From: Sutterella sp. | GTDB lineage: Bacteria > Pseudomonadota > Gammaproteobacteria > Burkholderiales > Burkholderiaceae_F | DNA: 7,174 bases | Reading direction: 5' to 3' | Assembly: GCA_003488465.1 (NCBI GenBank) | Contig: DNLN01000140.1 | Coordinates: 1 to 7,174 of the forward strand | Shown here: positions 1-7,005 of the stretch, piece after piece | How the letters are laid out: each line of letters starts with the position of its first letter | Numbering within the stretch: position 1 is the first letter of the stretch | The notes under the pieces: model-generated | What the model was told of the DNA's origin: nothing | Seen by the model: only the letters and a program-made list of their open reading frames with translations | The model's database searches: none | Made by a program: the position numbers and the translations under genes

Positions 1-260
1 CCAAGCTCGACGGCACTGCCAAGGGGGGCGTTCTGGTTGCGATCACCGCCGACAGAAAGGATCGGCCGCTTCCCATCTATTTCGTGGGCGTTGGCGAGCA
101 GATCGACGATCTGCAGCCTTTTAACGCGCGAGCTTTTGCAAGCGCCCTCGTGGGCCTTGATCAGAGCGAAGAGGATGCGGCTCGCGAGACCGCCCGCGCC
201 GAGGCGATGAAACACGTCAAGGACTTCAACCTAGAGGACGCGATCAACGAGTCCGCGTAA
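1..260 (+). CDS. ftsY: Signal recognition particle receptor FtsY, C-terminal end (5' truncated by window)
   Basis: The visible 85 codons (reading from base 3) are the end of the NG GTPase domain of the SRP receptor, which docks ribosome-SRP complexes at the inner membrane for co-translational insertion of membrane proteins. The fragment opens with KLDGTAKGG, the TKLD guanine-specificity (G4) motif and following closing loop. It continues through PIYFVGVGEQIDDLQPFNARAFASALV, which matches the final strand and helix of FtsY (family pattern YIGVGE-DLRPF). Most FtsY proteins end within a few residues of that helix. This one runs on for about 35 more, a charged, Glu/Ala-rich tail (QSEEDAARETARAEAMK...). 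The stop is TAA at 258-260. A 42-nt gap separates it from the ppx-like gene on the same strand, so co-transcription is likely. ftsY directly upstream of ftsE-ftsX-rpoH is the classical gene order. Confidence 0.95.
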   Translation, partial: KLDGTAKGGVLVAITADRKDRPLPIYFVGVGEQIDDLQPFNARAFASALVGLDQSEEDAARETARAEAMKHVKDFNLEDAINESA

Positions 261-302
261 GAGAGCGGTTTGGGGATTTAATTCGGGGAAAGAGAGACGA
301 GC

Positions 303-1790
303 ATGCTTTTAGCCGCAGTCGATTTGGGCAGCAACAGTTTCCGGCTGGAAATCGGGGAAGTCGTGGGCGAGCGGATCGTATCCCGCGCGTACCACAAGGA
401 ATATGTCCGGCTTGCCGCAGGATTCGACGAGCACGGGGCGATCACCGCGGAAAAGATTGAGGAGTCGCTTGCGGCCCTGAGGCACTTCAGGGAGCTTCTC
501 GGGGACATTCCGCCCGAGCAGGTGCGGGCCGTGGGCACGCAGGCGCTTCGCGTTGCAAAGAACACCGGCGAGTTCCTGCCTGCCGCATGCGAGGCGCTCG
601 GCCATCCGATCGAGGTGATTGCGGGCCGCGAGGAGGCGCGCCTTGTGTTCTCCGGCTGCACGCATACGCTTCCCGCATCGGACGAAACGCGCCTGGTCGT
701 GGATATCGGCGGCGCCTCCACCGAGCTTGTGACGGGAACCGGATATGCGGCCCGCAGTTGCGAGTCCTTTCATGTCGGATGCGTCAATACCTCGCTCGCG
801 TTCTTTCCGGGCGGCGTGATCACCGAAGAGGGGATGCATCGGGCGCAGCTTGCCGCGCAGGCTGAATTCATCGAGGCCGCGCGGCTGTTCTCGCCCCGCA
901 CGTGGGACGCCGCCTATGGCAGCGCAGGCACGATCAGCGCCGTTGCCGAGATCGGCACTGCCGGGGGGCTGACGAACGGCGTCGTGACGACCGCGCTTTT
1001 GCGGCGGTTGAGAAGCGAGCTGGTGGAGTTCGGCAGTTTTCGGAGCATCAACCTGCCGGGGCTGCGCGAAGACCGCCGCGAGGTGATCGCGGGCGGCATC
1101 GCCGTGCTCTCGGCGGTCTTTGACATCTTCGGCATCAAGCAGATGGCGCCCGCGCAGGGAGCTCTGCGCGTCGGTCTGCTTTACGATCTTCTTGACCGAA
1201 AGAGCGAACAGGACATCCGCGACAAGACGGTTGCCGCAATCGTCAAGCGCTCCGACGTTGACAAGCAGCAGGCAGGGCGCGTGGCAGCCCTTGCAGACAA
1301 GTTCCTCGTGGCGCAGGGCGTTGCGGACAAGAGCGCCCGCAAGCTCCTTCAGTGGGCCGCGATGCTCCACGAAACGGGCAAGCTGATCAGCCCGAGCCGC
1401 TACCACCGGCACAGCGAATACATCGTGCGTAACGCGGACATGCCGGGCTTTTCCAAGGCCGACCAGAACCGCATGGCAACGCTCGTGCTCGGCCAGCGCG
1501 GGAACCTTGCCAAGGTGCGCGAGGCGCTTGCCGATCCGCTCATGGTGCGGATGATCCTTGCGCTGCGCCTGGCGGTCATTTCGGCGCACGCCCGCCGCAC
1601 GGCAAAACTGCCCGAGTGGTCGCTTGAAGTGACGGCTCGGGGCGCAAAGCCCGTCATTGACATTCATATCGACCCGGTGTGGCTCCCGCGCCATGCGCTC
1701 ACCGAGTTCCTCTTCATCGAGGAGGCGAAGATCTGGGCCCGTGCCGGCATCCTCTTCCGGCTGAACGGAGAAAAGGTGGACTGTGGCTAA
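303..1790 (+). CDS. ppx: Exopolyphosphatase / guanosine pentaphosphatase family protein (Ppx/GppA)
   Basis: A 495-residue cytoplasmic phosphatase of the ASKHA (actin/Hsp70-like) fold. The family removes terminal phosphate from polyphosphate (Ppx) or hydrolyses pppGpp to ppGpp (GppA); sequence alone does not separate the two activities. The N-terminus carries the first phosphate loop, AAVDLGSNSFRLEIG (residues 4-18). Next come AVGTQALRVAKN (76-87), the GREEARLVFSG segment holding the expected catalytic glutamate (108-118), and the second phosphate loop VVDIGGASTELV (132-143). The usual motif is DIGGGSTE, so one Gly is Ala. GSAGT (206-210) is also present. Residues ~300-495 form the C-terminal HD-like helical domain (WAAMLHETGKLIS, YHRHSEYIV, PGFSKADQ). 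The length matches full-length Ppx. The ATG at 303 puts the first motif at residue 4, and GGGGAAAG/GAGAG-like purines precede it, a weak ribosome site. The 3' end overlaps ftsE by 8 nt, implying translational coupling. Confidence 0.93.
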   Translation: MLLAAVDLGSNSFRLEIGEVVGERIVSRAYHKEYVRLAAGFDEHGAITAEKIEESLAALRHFRELLGDIPPEQVRAVGTQALRVAKNTGEFLPAACEALGHPIEVIAGREEARLVFSGCTHTLPASDETRLVVDIGGASTELVTGTGYAARSCESFHVGCVNTSLAFFPGGVITEEGMHRAQLAAQAEFIEAARLFSPRTWDAAYGSAGTISAVAEIGTAGGLTNGVVTTALLRRLRSELVEFGSFRSINLPGLREDRREVIAGGIAVLSAVFDIFGIKQMAPAQGALRVGLLYDLLDRKSEQDIRDKTVAAIVKRSDVDKQQAGRVAALADKFLVAQGVADKSARKLLQWAAMLHETGKLISPSRYHRHSEYIVRNADMPGFSKADQNRMATLVLGQRGNLAKVREALADPLMVRMILALRLAVISAHARRTAKLPEWSLEVTARGAKPVIDIHIDPVWLPRHALTEFLFIEEAKIWARAGILFRLNGEKVDCG

Positions 1791-2493
1791 GGGAAAGACT
1801 GAGCAGCGCAGGGCGGTCAACGCACCCCTCATCGAACTCGTGAACGCCTCGGTTGATCTGGATGACGAGCGGCGTCTTGTCGGCATCACGTTCAACGTGA
1901 CGCGCGGCGAGTTCGTGTGCCTGCACGGTTCGACCGGATCGGGCAAGTCCCTCTCCCTGAAGCTGATCGCCGGTCTCATTCGGCCTTCGGCGGGCGAAGT
2001 GCGCGTCGCGGGCGAACGCATCAACGACTTCACCGAGCGGGAAAAGCTCTGGATGCGCCGCTCGATGGGCATCATGGTGCAGGACATGCAGCTCCTTGAG
2101 GACCGCACGGTGCTTGAGAACGTGATGCTTCCCGCGCTCGCAAGCGAAGCCTCTTTCTCCGAAGCAAGAAAGCGCGCAGGCAGCGCCCTCAAGAAATGCC
2201 GCATCGAGCATCTTGCTCGGCTCCGGCCCCATGAACTTTCCGCAGGGCAAAAGCAGCTTGCGCTTCTGGCGCGCGCCGTGGTGAATCACCCCGTGGTGAT
2301 TCTTGCCGACGAGCCCGCAGCGCATCTTGATGCCGAAAACGCCCAGATCCTGATGGATCTGCTGGGCGAATTCTCGCAAGCCGGCGTGTGCGTGATTCTG
2401 GCTTCGCACCTCGAGCTGATGCCCAGATCCGTCGCCTGCCGCTCGATTCACCTGGACGGCCGGCAGAGAATCGTCAAGGAGTCCGCATCATGA
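1783..2493 (+). CDS. ftsE: Cell division ABC transporter ATP-binding protein FtsE (divergent motifs)
   Basis: A 236-residue ABC ATPase. FtsE partners the membrane protein FtsX; FtsEX recruits and activates peptidoglycan amidases at the division site in an ATP-dependent way. Visible motifs are Walker A GSTGSGKS (49-56), Q-loop Gln100 followed by the FtsE-typical LLEDRTVLENV (104-114), a signature at 152-156, Walker B VVILADE (171-177), a D-loop at 179-183 and the H-loop His209. Several motifs depart from the family norm. The signature reads LSAGQKQL where FtsE usually has LSGGEQQR, and the D-loop reads AAHLD rather than TGNLD. Catalytic Lys55, Asp176, Glu177 and His209 are all present, so activity is expected. 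Translation starts at GTG 1783, inside the ppx stop region, with AAAAGG at 1771-1776 as ribosome site. The first ~15 residues are an extra N-terminal stretch. ftsX follows with a 4-nt overlap, which supports the identity more than the motifs alone. Confidence 0.9.
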   Translation: MAKGKTEQRRAVNAPLIELVNASVDLDDERRLVGITFNVTRGEFVCLHGSTGSGKSLSLKLIAGLIRPSAGEVRVAGERINDFTEREKLWMRRSMGIMVQDMQLLEDRTVLENVMLPALASEASFSEARKRAGSALKKCRIEHLARLRPHELSAGQKQLALLARAVVNHPVVILADEPAAHLDAENAQILMDLLGEFSQAGVCVILASHLELMPRSVACRSIHLDGRQRIVKESAS

Positions 2494-3395
2494 GTCCGGT
2501 GAGTGCAAGACTCTGGGCGCTGCAGCAGACCTGCCGCGGAATCTGGCATGCCAAGGGGCTCTTTTCGCTTGCGCTTGCGCTTGCGGGCCTCGCGCTCACG
2601 ATCCCCGTCTTTCTCGGCACGCTCATCTGGAGCTTCAGCAAGCCCGTGATCAACGTGCCGATGCAAACCGAAATCACCGTCTTTGCCGAACGCAGCGCCG
2701 GGGATGTGTCGGTCGCTGAACTAAGCCGCGCCATCTCCGAGTTGAACGCCGTTTCCTCCGTTCGCGTCGTCAAGCGCGCCGATGCGCTCGCGATGGTGAA
2801 CAAGTCCTTGGGCCTGAAGGACGCGCGCCGCACCGGCAACCCCCTTCCCGACATCGTGATCGCCACCATCGCGCCCAACATCTCAAGCGAGGACATCGCG
2901 GCGGTGGCCGCCCGCATCCAGAAGATGAAGTATGTGGATCTTGTCGCCTACGACGACAGCTGGGCAAAGCACCTTTCGGCGCTTTTATCGGCGGTGAGCG
3001 TGGTGCTCGGCGTTCTGGGAAGCGTCGTCTTCGCTCTGGTGTTCCTCGTGATTGCCGCTTCGGTCCGCATGACGACCAATGCGCAGAAGGAGGAGATCAA
3101 GGCGCTCTTTATCTTTGGCGCAACGGGATCGTTCATCTGCAGACCGTACGTCTGGAGGGGCTGCATCATGCTGACGCTCGCTTCACTCGTGTCGCTGCTC
3201 ATTACCCTTGCCGGCATCCGGCTGCTAGCCGACCCGGTGGCGAACTTCGCGCGCCTTTACGGCGCGGAGCTCGCCCTTTCCATGCCCTCGATGCAGTGGT
3301 GCGGGCTCTTTGTTGCGGCGGCGGGCCTCGTCGGAGCGGTGATCGGCGGCATTGCGGCACGCGACTCTCTGCGCACGCTGCGCAACCCGTCCTGA
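2490..3395 (+). CDS. ftsX: Cell division protein FtsX (permease-like subunit)
   Basis: A 301-residue inner-membrane partner of FtsE that couples ATP hydrolysis in the cytoplasm to cell-wall hydrolase activation in the periplasm. It has the four-helix FtsX plan: TM1 about 24-47, a periplasmic domain about 50-160, then TM2 about 163-190, TM3 about 223-246 and TM4 about 270-290. Family hallmarks are NPLPD (117-121) and DDSWAKHLSALL (155-166) in the periplasmic domain. A third is the cytoplasmic loop KEEIKALFIFGATGSFICRPY (200-220), equivalent to the E. coli EIEVMKLVGAT-FIRRPF stretch. The ATG at 2490 overlaps the ftsE stop (ATGA) and has a perfect AAGGAG ribosome site at 2476-2481, 8 nt upstream. 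A longer in-frame extension from 2388 exists but lies wholly within ftsE and is not needed. The protein is shorter than E. coli FtsX (352 aa), mainly at the N-terminus. Confidence 0.94.
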   Translation: MSPVSARLWALQQTCRGIWHAKGLFSLALALAGLALTIPVFLGTLIWSFSKPVINVPMQTEITVFAERSAGDVSVAELSRAISELNAVSSVRVVKRADALAMVNKSLGLKDARRTGNPLPDIVIATIAPNISSEDIAAVAARIQKMKYVDLVAYDDSWAKHLSALLSAVSVVLGVLGSVVFALVFLVIAASVRMTTNAQKEEIKALFIFGATGSFICRPYVWRGCIMLTLASLVSLLITLAGIRLLADPVANFARLYGAELALSMPSMQWCGLFVAAAGLVGAVIGGIAARDSLRTLRNPS

Positions 3396-3462
3396 CGCGA
3401 AGGGTTGGCCTTGCGCTTCCGTGATAGGATGTCGATCCTCGCAAAAAATCCCTCCCCTTAAT

Positions 3463-3478
3463 AGGAACTCCTGCCTTG
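3463..3478 (+). promoter_or_regulatory. Ribosome-binding site and TTG start of rpoH
   Basis: AGGA (3463-3466) lies 9 nt before the TTG at 3476, the only reasonable initiation site in frame upstream of the conserved RpoH core. The next in-frame Met is residue 65, inside conserved region 1.2/2 sequence, and the in-frame GTG codons between lack a ribosome site. CTCCTGC (3468-3474), between AGGA and the start codon, is the exact complement of GCAGGAG (3517-3523) in the early coding region, so the initiation region could be sequestered. The pairing is inferred from sequence only. Confidence 0.6.
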
Positions 3479-4477
3479 GCTAAGAATCAATCTGGGTATG
3501 AAGTGCTTGATCCGGCGCAGGAGCGCCGCGGATCCTCTTCGCTCGTGCCCGTTCGCGAGAACAGGGGCACAGTGGTGCCCTATGCCAAAAAGGAGCACCT
3601 GCCGGCGCTTACGCCGGGCGCTCTGGGAGACCTTGAAGCGTATATCCGGGCGGCGAACGCCGCTCCGATGCTCACGGCCGAGGAGGAGCAGGAGCTCGCT
3701 AGGAAGCTGCGCGACGAGGGTGACCTTGACGCCGCCCAGAAGCTCACGTTCAGCCACCTGAGGCTTGTGATTTCAGTGGCCAGAGGCTATCTCGGGTACG
3801 GGCTTTCCCACGCCGACCTCATCCAGGAAGGCAACATCGGCCTCATGAAGGCGATCAAGCACTTTGATCCGGAAAAAGGCGTGCGCCTTACGACATACGC
3901 CTCGACCTGGATCAAGGCCGAGATCCAGGAATTCATCATCCGCAACTACCGGATGGTGAAGCTTGCGACGACCAAGAACCAGAGAAAGCTCTTTTTCAAC
4001 CTGCGGCAGATGCGCGAGGATGAAAAGTCGCTGTCCGCAGCCGAGGCCGGGAGAATCGCCGAAGCGCTCGAAGTGAAGCCCGAAGAGGTTCTTGACATGG
4101 AAATGCGGCTCTCGGGCGCGGATACCCCCCTTGACAGTCCCGCGGAAACCGAGGATGAGGAACGCTTCTCTCCCATCGACTGGCTCACGCGCGAAGAAGA
4201 TACTCCGACCAGCATCCTGCAGGAGAAGGCCCGCGAAAGGCTCTCCCGCGAGGGGCTCACGCGCGCCATGGCTTCGCTTGACGAGAGGAGCCGCGAGGTG
4301 ATCTTCGCCCGGTATCTGAACGAGGACGGGGAGGGGAACCTTGCACCCAAAACCCTGCAGGAACTCGCCCGACGCTTTGGCGTTTCGATCGAGCGCGTCC
4401 GCCAGATCGAAAAGAAGGCCATCCAGAAGATGCATGAAGTGCTCGCGGGCGACGAGGACATCATCGAGGGGGCGTGA
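3476..4477 (+). CDS. rpoH: RNA polymerase heat-shock sigma factor RpoH (sigma-32)
   Basis: A 333-residue sigma-70 family factor that directs RNA polymerase to heat-shock (chaperone and protease) promoters. The conserved core starts near [19 protein letters not shown] (48-66), almost identical to the E. coli N-terminus. Region 2 runs about 80-165, including [18 protein letters not shown] (115-132) and [11 protein letters not shown] (140-150). The RpoH-specific box QRKLFFNLR (169-177) settles the identity. Region 4.2, the -35-binding helix-turn-helix, is [23 protein letters not shown] (293-315). Compared with the 284-residue E. coli protein there are about 40-45 extra N-terminal residues without a recognised domain. 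In region 2.1 the positions equivalent to E. coli Lys51 and Ile54 are Gln88 and Thr91. The start is TTG, and the early coding RNA can fold strongly, both consistent with translational control. The gap to ftsX is 80 nt (3396-3475); it holds a 5-bp hairpin (AGGAT-GTCG-ATCCT, 3426-3439) but no convincing promoter or terminator. trmL begins 1 nt after the stop. Confidence 0.97.
   Translation: MAKNQSGYEVLDPAQERRGSSSLVPVRENRGTVVPYAKKEHLPALTPGALGDLEAYIRAANAAPMLTAEEEQELARKLRDEGDLDAAQKLTFSHLRLVISVARGYLGYGLSHADLIQEGNIGLMKAIKHFDPEKGVRLTTYASTWIKAEIQEFIIRNYRMVKLATTKNQRKLFFNLRQMREDEKSLSAAEAGRIAEALEVKPEEVLDMEMRLSGADTPLDSPAETEDEERFSPIDWLTREEDTPTSILQEKARERLSREGLTRAMASLDERSREVIFARYLNEDGEGNLAPKTLQELARRFGVSIERVRQIEKKAIQKMHEVLAGDEDIIEGA
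3509..3534 (+). promoter_or_regulatory. Strong hairpin in the 5' coding region of rpoH (candidate translational control element)
   Basis: Bases 3509-3518 (GATCCGGCGC) pair with 3523-3534 (GCGCCGCGGATC) to give 10 base pairs, with a 4-nt loop AGGA and a 2-nt bulge (C3529, G3530). It lies about 30 nt after the start codon, over codons 12-20. The loop plus flanking bases (GCAGGAG) complements CTCCTGC just upstream of the TTG start. A second stem, GGGCAC/GTGCCC with 4-nt loop AGTG, follows at about 3565-3580. E. coli rpoH is known to be controlled by heat-melted structure in its early coding region; similarity of mechanism here is inference. Confidence 0.4.
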
Positions 4478-4478
4478 G

Positions 4479-4949
4479 ATGTTTCACGTTGTTCTGGTTC
4501 ACCCGGAGATTCCGCCCAACACGGGCAACGTCATTCGGCTGTGCGCCAATACGGGCTGCAGGCTGCACCTTGTAAAGCCCCTTGGCTTTGAGGTGGACGA
4601 CAAGCGGCTCATTCGCGCGGGCCTTGACTATCACGAATTCACGACGATGACGGTCTACGAGAACTGGGAGGAGTTCCTCTTGCGCTGCAACCCGCCCCGC
4701 GAGCGGATGTTCGCGATGACAACGAAGGGCGCGTCGGTTTTCTCCCGCATGCAGTTTCGCCCCGGGGACTGGCTGGTCTTCGGAAGCGAAGGCTCGGGGC
4801 TGCCCGACGCGATCCGCGGCGAGTTTCCCGAGAGTCAGAGAATTCGCCTTCCGATGCGGCCGAAGAACCGCTCGCTCAACCTGAGCAACGCCGTTGCCGT
4901 CACGGTCTTTGAAGCCTGGCGGCAGAACGGGTACGAGGGCGGCGTGTAG
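4479..4949 (+). CDS. trmL: tRNA (cytidine/uridine(34)-2'-O)-methyltransferase TrmL
   Basis: A 156-residue SPOUT-class methyltransferase that uses S-adenosylmethionine to 2'-O-methylate the wobble base (position 34) of tRNA-Leu isoacceptors, acting as a dimer in the cytoplasm. It matches E. coli TrmL (YibK) over its whole length: [18 protein letters not shown] (9-26), [15 protein letters not shown] (40-54), TTKG (81-84). The trefoil-knot SAM-binding segments are [10 protein letters not shown] (100-109) and [21 protein letters not shown] (121-141), then EAWRQNGY (145-152). Its 156 residues are about the E. coli length, so it is complete. The ATG at 4479 is 1 nt after the rpoH stop, with GAGGGGG (4466-4472) as ribosome site inside the rpoH 3' end. 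A longer in-frame extension from 4341 overlaps rpoH and lacks homology, so it was rejected. Probably co-transcribed and translationally coupled with rpoH. Confidence 0.96.
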   Translation: MFHVVLVHPEIPPNTGNVIRLCANTGCRLHLVKPLGFEVDDKRLIRAGLDYHEFTTMTVYENWEEFLLRCNPPRERMFAMTTKGASVFSRMQFRPGDWLVFGSEGSGLPDAIRGEFPESQRIRLPMRPKNRSLNLSNAVAVTVFEAWRQNGYEGGV

Positions 4950-4955
4950 CCGCCC
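4937..4955. terminator. GC-rich hairpin over the trmL stop codon, possible convergent-gene terminator
   Basis: GGGCGGC (4937-4943) and GCCGCCC (4949-4955) form a perfect 7-bp stem with a 5-nt loop that includes the first bases of the trmL TAG. It lies at the convergent trmL/obg junction and could fold on either transcript. Neither strand has a U-tract after it, so it is not a canonical intrinsic terminator. It could instead stabilise 3' ends or slow polymerase. Confidence 0.35.
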
Positions 4956-4967
4956 GAAGGAAATCCG

Positions 4968-6215
<1,248 letters not shown>

Positions 6216-6479
6216 TTAGCCGGCCACGGGAACGACCTTCACGAACTGATGGTTCTTCGGGCCCTTCACTTCGAACGTGACAGTGCCGTCAACCTTGGCA
6301 AAGAGCGTGTGATCGCGGCCGCAGCCGACGTTCTCGCCGGGATGGAACTGAGTGCCGCGCTGGCGAACGATGATGCCGCCTGCGTTGATCATGGCGCCGC
6401 CGAACACCTTCACGCCGAGGCGCTTGCTCTGGGAATCGCGGCCGTTGCGGGTAGAACCGCCACCTTTCTTATGTGCCAT
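6216..6479 (-). CDS. rpmA: 50S ribosomal protein L27
   Basis: An 87-residue component of the large ribosomal subunit whose flexible N-terminus reaches the peptidyl-transferase centre. The sequence starts [20 protein letters not shown], the conserved L27 N-terminus. It continues through [35 protein letters not shown] and a C-terminal [16 protein letters not shown] region, all typical of the family, and the length is normal. The start ATG (6479-6477) has AGGAAG at 6493-6488 as ribosome site, 8 nt away. It lies 32 nt after rplU and is almost certainly co-transcribed with it. The stop is TAA (6218-6216), followed by an intrinsic terminator. Confidence 0.98.
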   Translation of the reverse strand: MAHKKGGGSTRNGRDSQSKRLGVKVFGGAMINAGGIIVRQRGTQFHPGENVGCGRDHTLFAKVDGTVTFEVKGPKNHQFVKVVPVAG

Positions 6480-6511
6480 TTTGCTGTCTTCCTAAAAAAG
6501 TTTCACAAAAA

Positions 6512-6826
6512 TTAAGCCGTGATACCGGTGATCTCGAGCTCAGTGTAGTTCTGACGATGGCCGCCGCTCTTCATGGAGTGCTTGCGGCGACGGAACTTGA
6601 AGATGCGAACCTTGTCGCTCTTGCCATGGCTGAGAACCTTGGCCTGGACGGAAGCGCCCTCAACGAGGGGAGCGCCGGCCTTGATGCCGTTCTCTTCGCT
6701 GCTCACGGCGAGCACGTCCGAGAGCGTGACTTCAGCGCCGACTTCGGCAGCCAGGGTTTCAACCTTGAGCTTGTCGCCAACGGCAACGCGATACTGCTTG
6801 CCGCCGGTCTTGATGATTGCGTACAT
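6512..6826 (-). CDS. rplU: 50S ribosomal protein L21
   Basis: A 104-residue large-subunit protein that binds 23S rRNA and needs L20 for assembly in E. coli. It opens with [23 protein letters not shown], the standard L21 start, and has the basic [31 protein letters not shown] segment (about 72-103) found in L21 C-termini. The length is that of the family. The ATG at 6826-6824 is preceded by GAGG (6839-6836) at good spacing. It is the first gene of rplU-rpmA. A near-consensus promoter lies about 150 bp upstream, so the transcript should carry a leader of roughly 145 nt with hairpin potential. Confidence 0.98.
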   Translation of the reverse strand: MYAIIKTGGKQYRVAVGDKLKVETLAAEVGAEVTLSDVLAVSSEENGIKAGAPLVEGASVQAKVLSHGKSDKVRIFKFRRRKHSMKSGGHRQNYTELEITGITA

Positions 6827-6843
6827 GAGTGATTACCTCGCCC

Positions 6844-6877
6844 GTTTCGCGCCCGGCCGAACGCCGGTAGACGAAAC
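6844..6877 (-). promoter_or_regulatory. Two-part hairpin in the rplU 5' leader, just upstream of the ribosome-binding site
   Basis: On the minus-strand transcript GTTTCG (6877-6872) pairs with CGAAAC (6849-6844), and inside it CCGGC (6867-6863) pairs with GCCGG (6857-6853) around the loop GTTCG. The stem totals 11 base pairs with an internal loop (TCTA opposite GCG) and ends about 4 nt before the CGAGG ribosome site. A second possible stem, CCTGTC/GACAGG (6939-6934 with 6915-6910, 18-nt loop), lies further upstream. A role in ribosomal-protein autoregulation is inference. Confidence 0.45.
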
Positions 6878-6976
6878 CTTTTTATATTAAAGGGATGTGT
6901 GCTGTGCCCCCTGTCTTCGGGAAGAAGGCGCGGGACAGGCGCGCACACACGCTTTCACTTGCGTGGAAAGGCGGGC

Positions 6977-7005
6977 ATTATGACACGGGAAATTCCGCGT
7001 GTCAA
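6977..7005 (-). promoter_or_regulatory. Near-consensus sigma-70 promoter for rplU-rpmA
   Basis: On the minus strand TTGACA (7005-7000) is a perfect -35 box, followed after exactly 17 nt by CATAAT (6982-6977), which matches five of six bases of the -10 consensus. Transcription should start near 6970, giving a leader of about 145 nt before rplU. A second -10-like TATAAA lies at about 6886-6891 but has no matching -35. The last codons and stop of the upstream gene overlap the -35 box. Confidence 0.82.
6981..7004. repeat. 24-bp imperfect palindrome covering the rplU promoter spacer (operator-like)
   Basis: TGACACG (6981-6987) and CGTGTCA (6998-7004) are perfect 7-nt inverted arms around 10 nt. 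Counting the centre, 10 of 12 positions are symmetric (the core is GGAAATTCC-like). The symmetry centre is the middle of the 17-nt promoter spacer, and the arms run into both the -35 and -10 boxes. This is the geometry of a dimeric repressor or activator site, but part of the symmetry may simply come from the promoter boxes themselves. No binding protein is identified. Confidence 0.4.

Noticed and set aside
261..302. TTTAAT at 277-282 as a -10 box for ppx
   Set aside because: No -35-like hexamer is present at 16-18 nt upstream; the gene is more likely read from the ftsY transcript.
309..2204. Very long minus-strand open frame (631 codons) opposite ppx and ftsE
   Set aside because: It is antisense to two genes with clear family motifs, has no recognisable domain, and arises from GC-rich codon bias leaving few stops in the opposite frame.
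3401..3440. Possible rpoH promoter (TTGGCC/TTGCGC with TAGGAT or GATCCT)
   Set aside because: Spacings are 14 nt for the better -10 box, or the -10 is poor at 17 nt; no sigma-32-like pattern is convincing.
3426..3446. AGGAT-GTCG-ATCCT hairpin followed by an A run before rpoH
   Set aside because: Only 5 bp, and the run is A rather than T on the transcribed strand, so it is not an intrinsic terminator of ftsX transcripts.
3773..4435. Minus-strand open frame of 220 codons opposite rpoH
   Set aside because: Shadow of rpoH; composition is Arg/His/Leu-rich without motifs, and the plus frame has unmistakable sigma regions.
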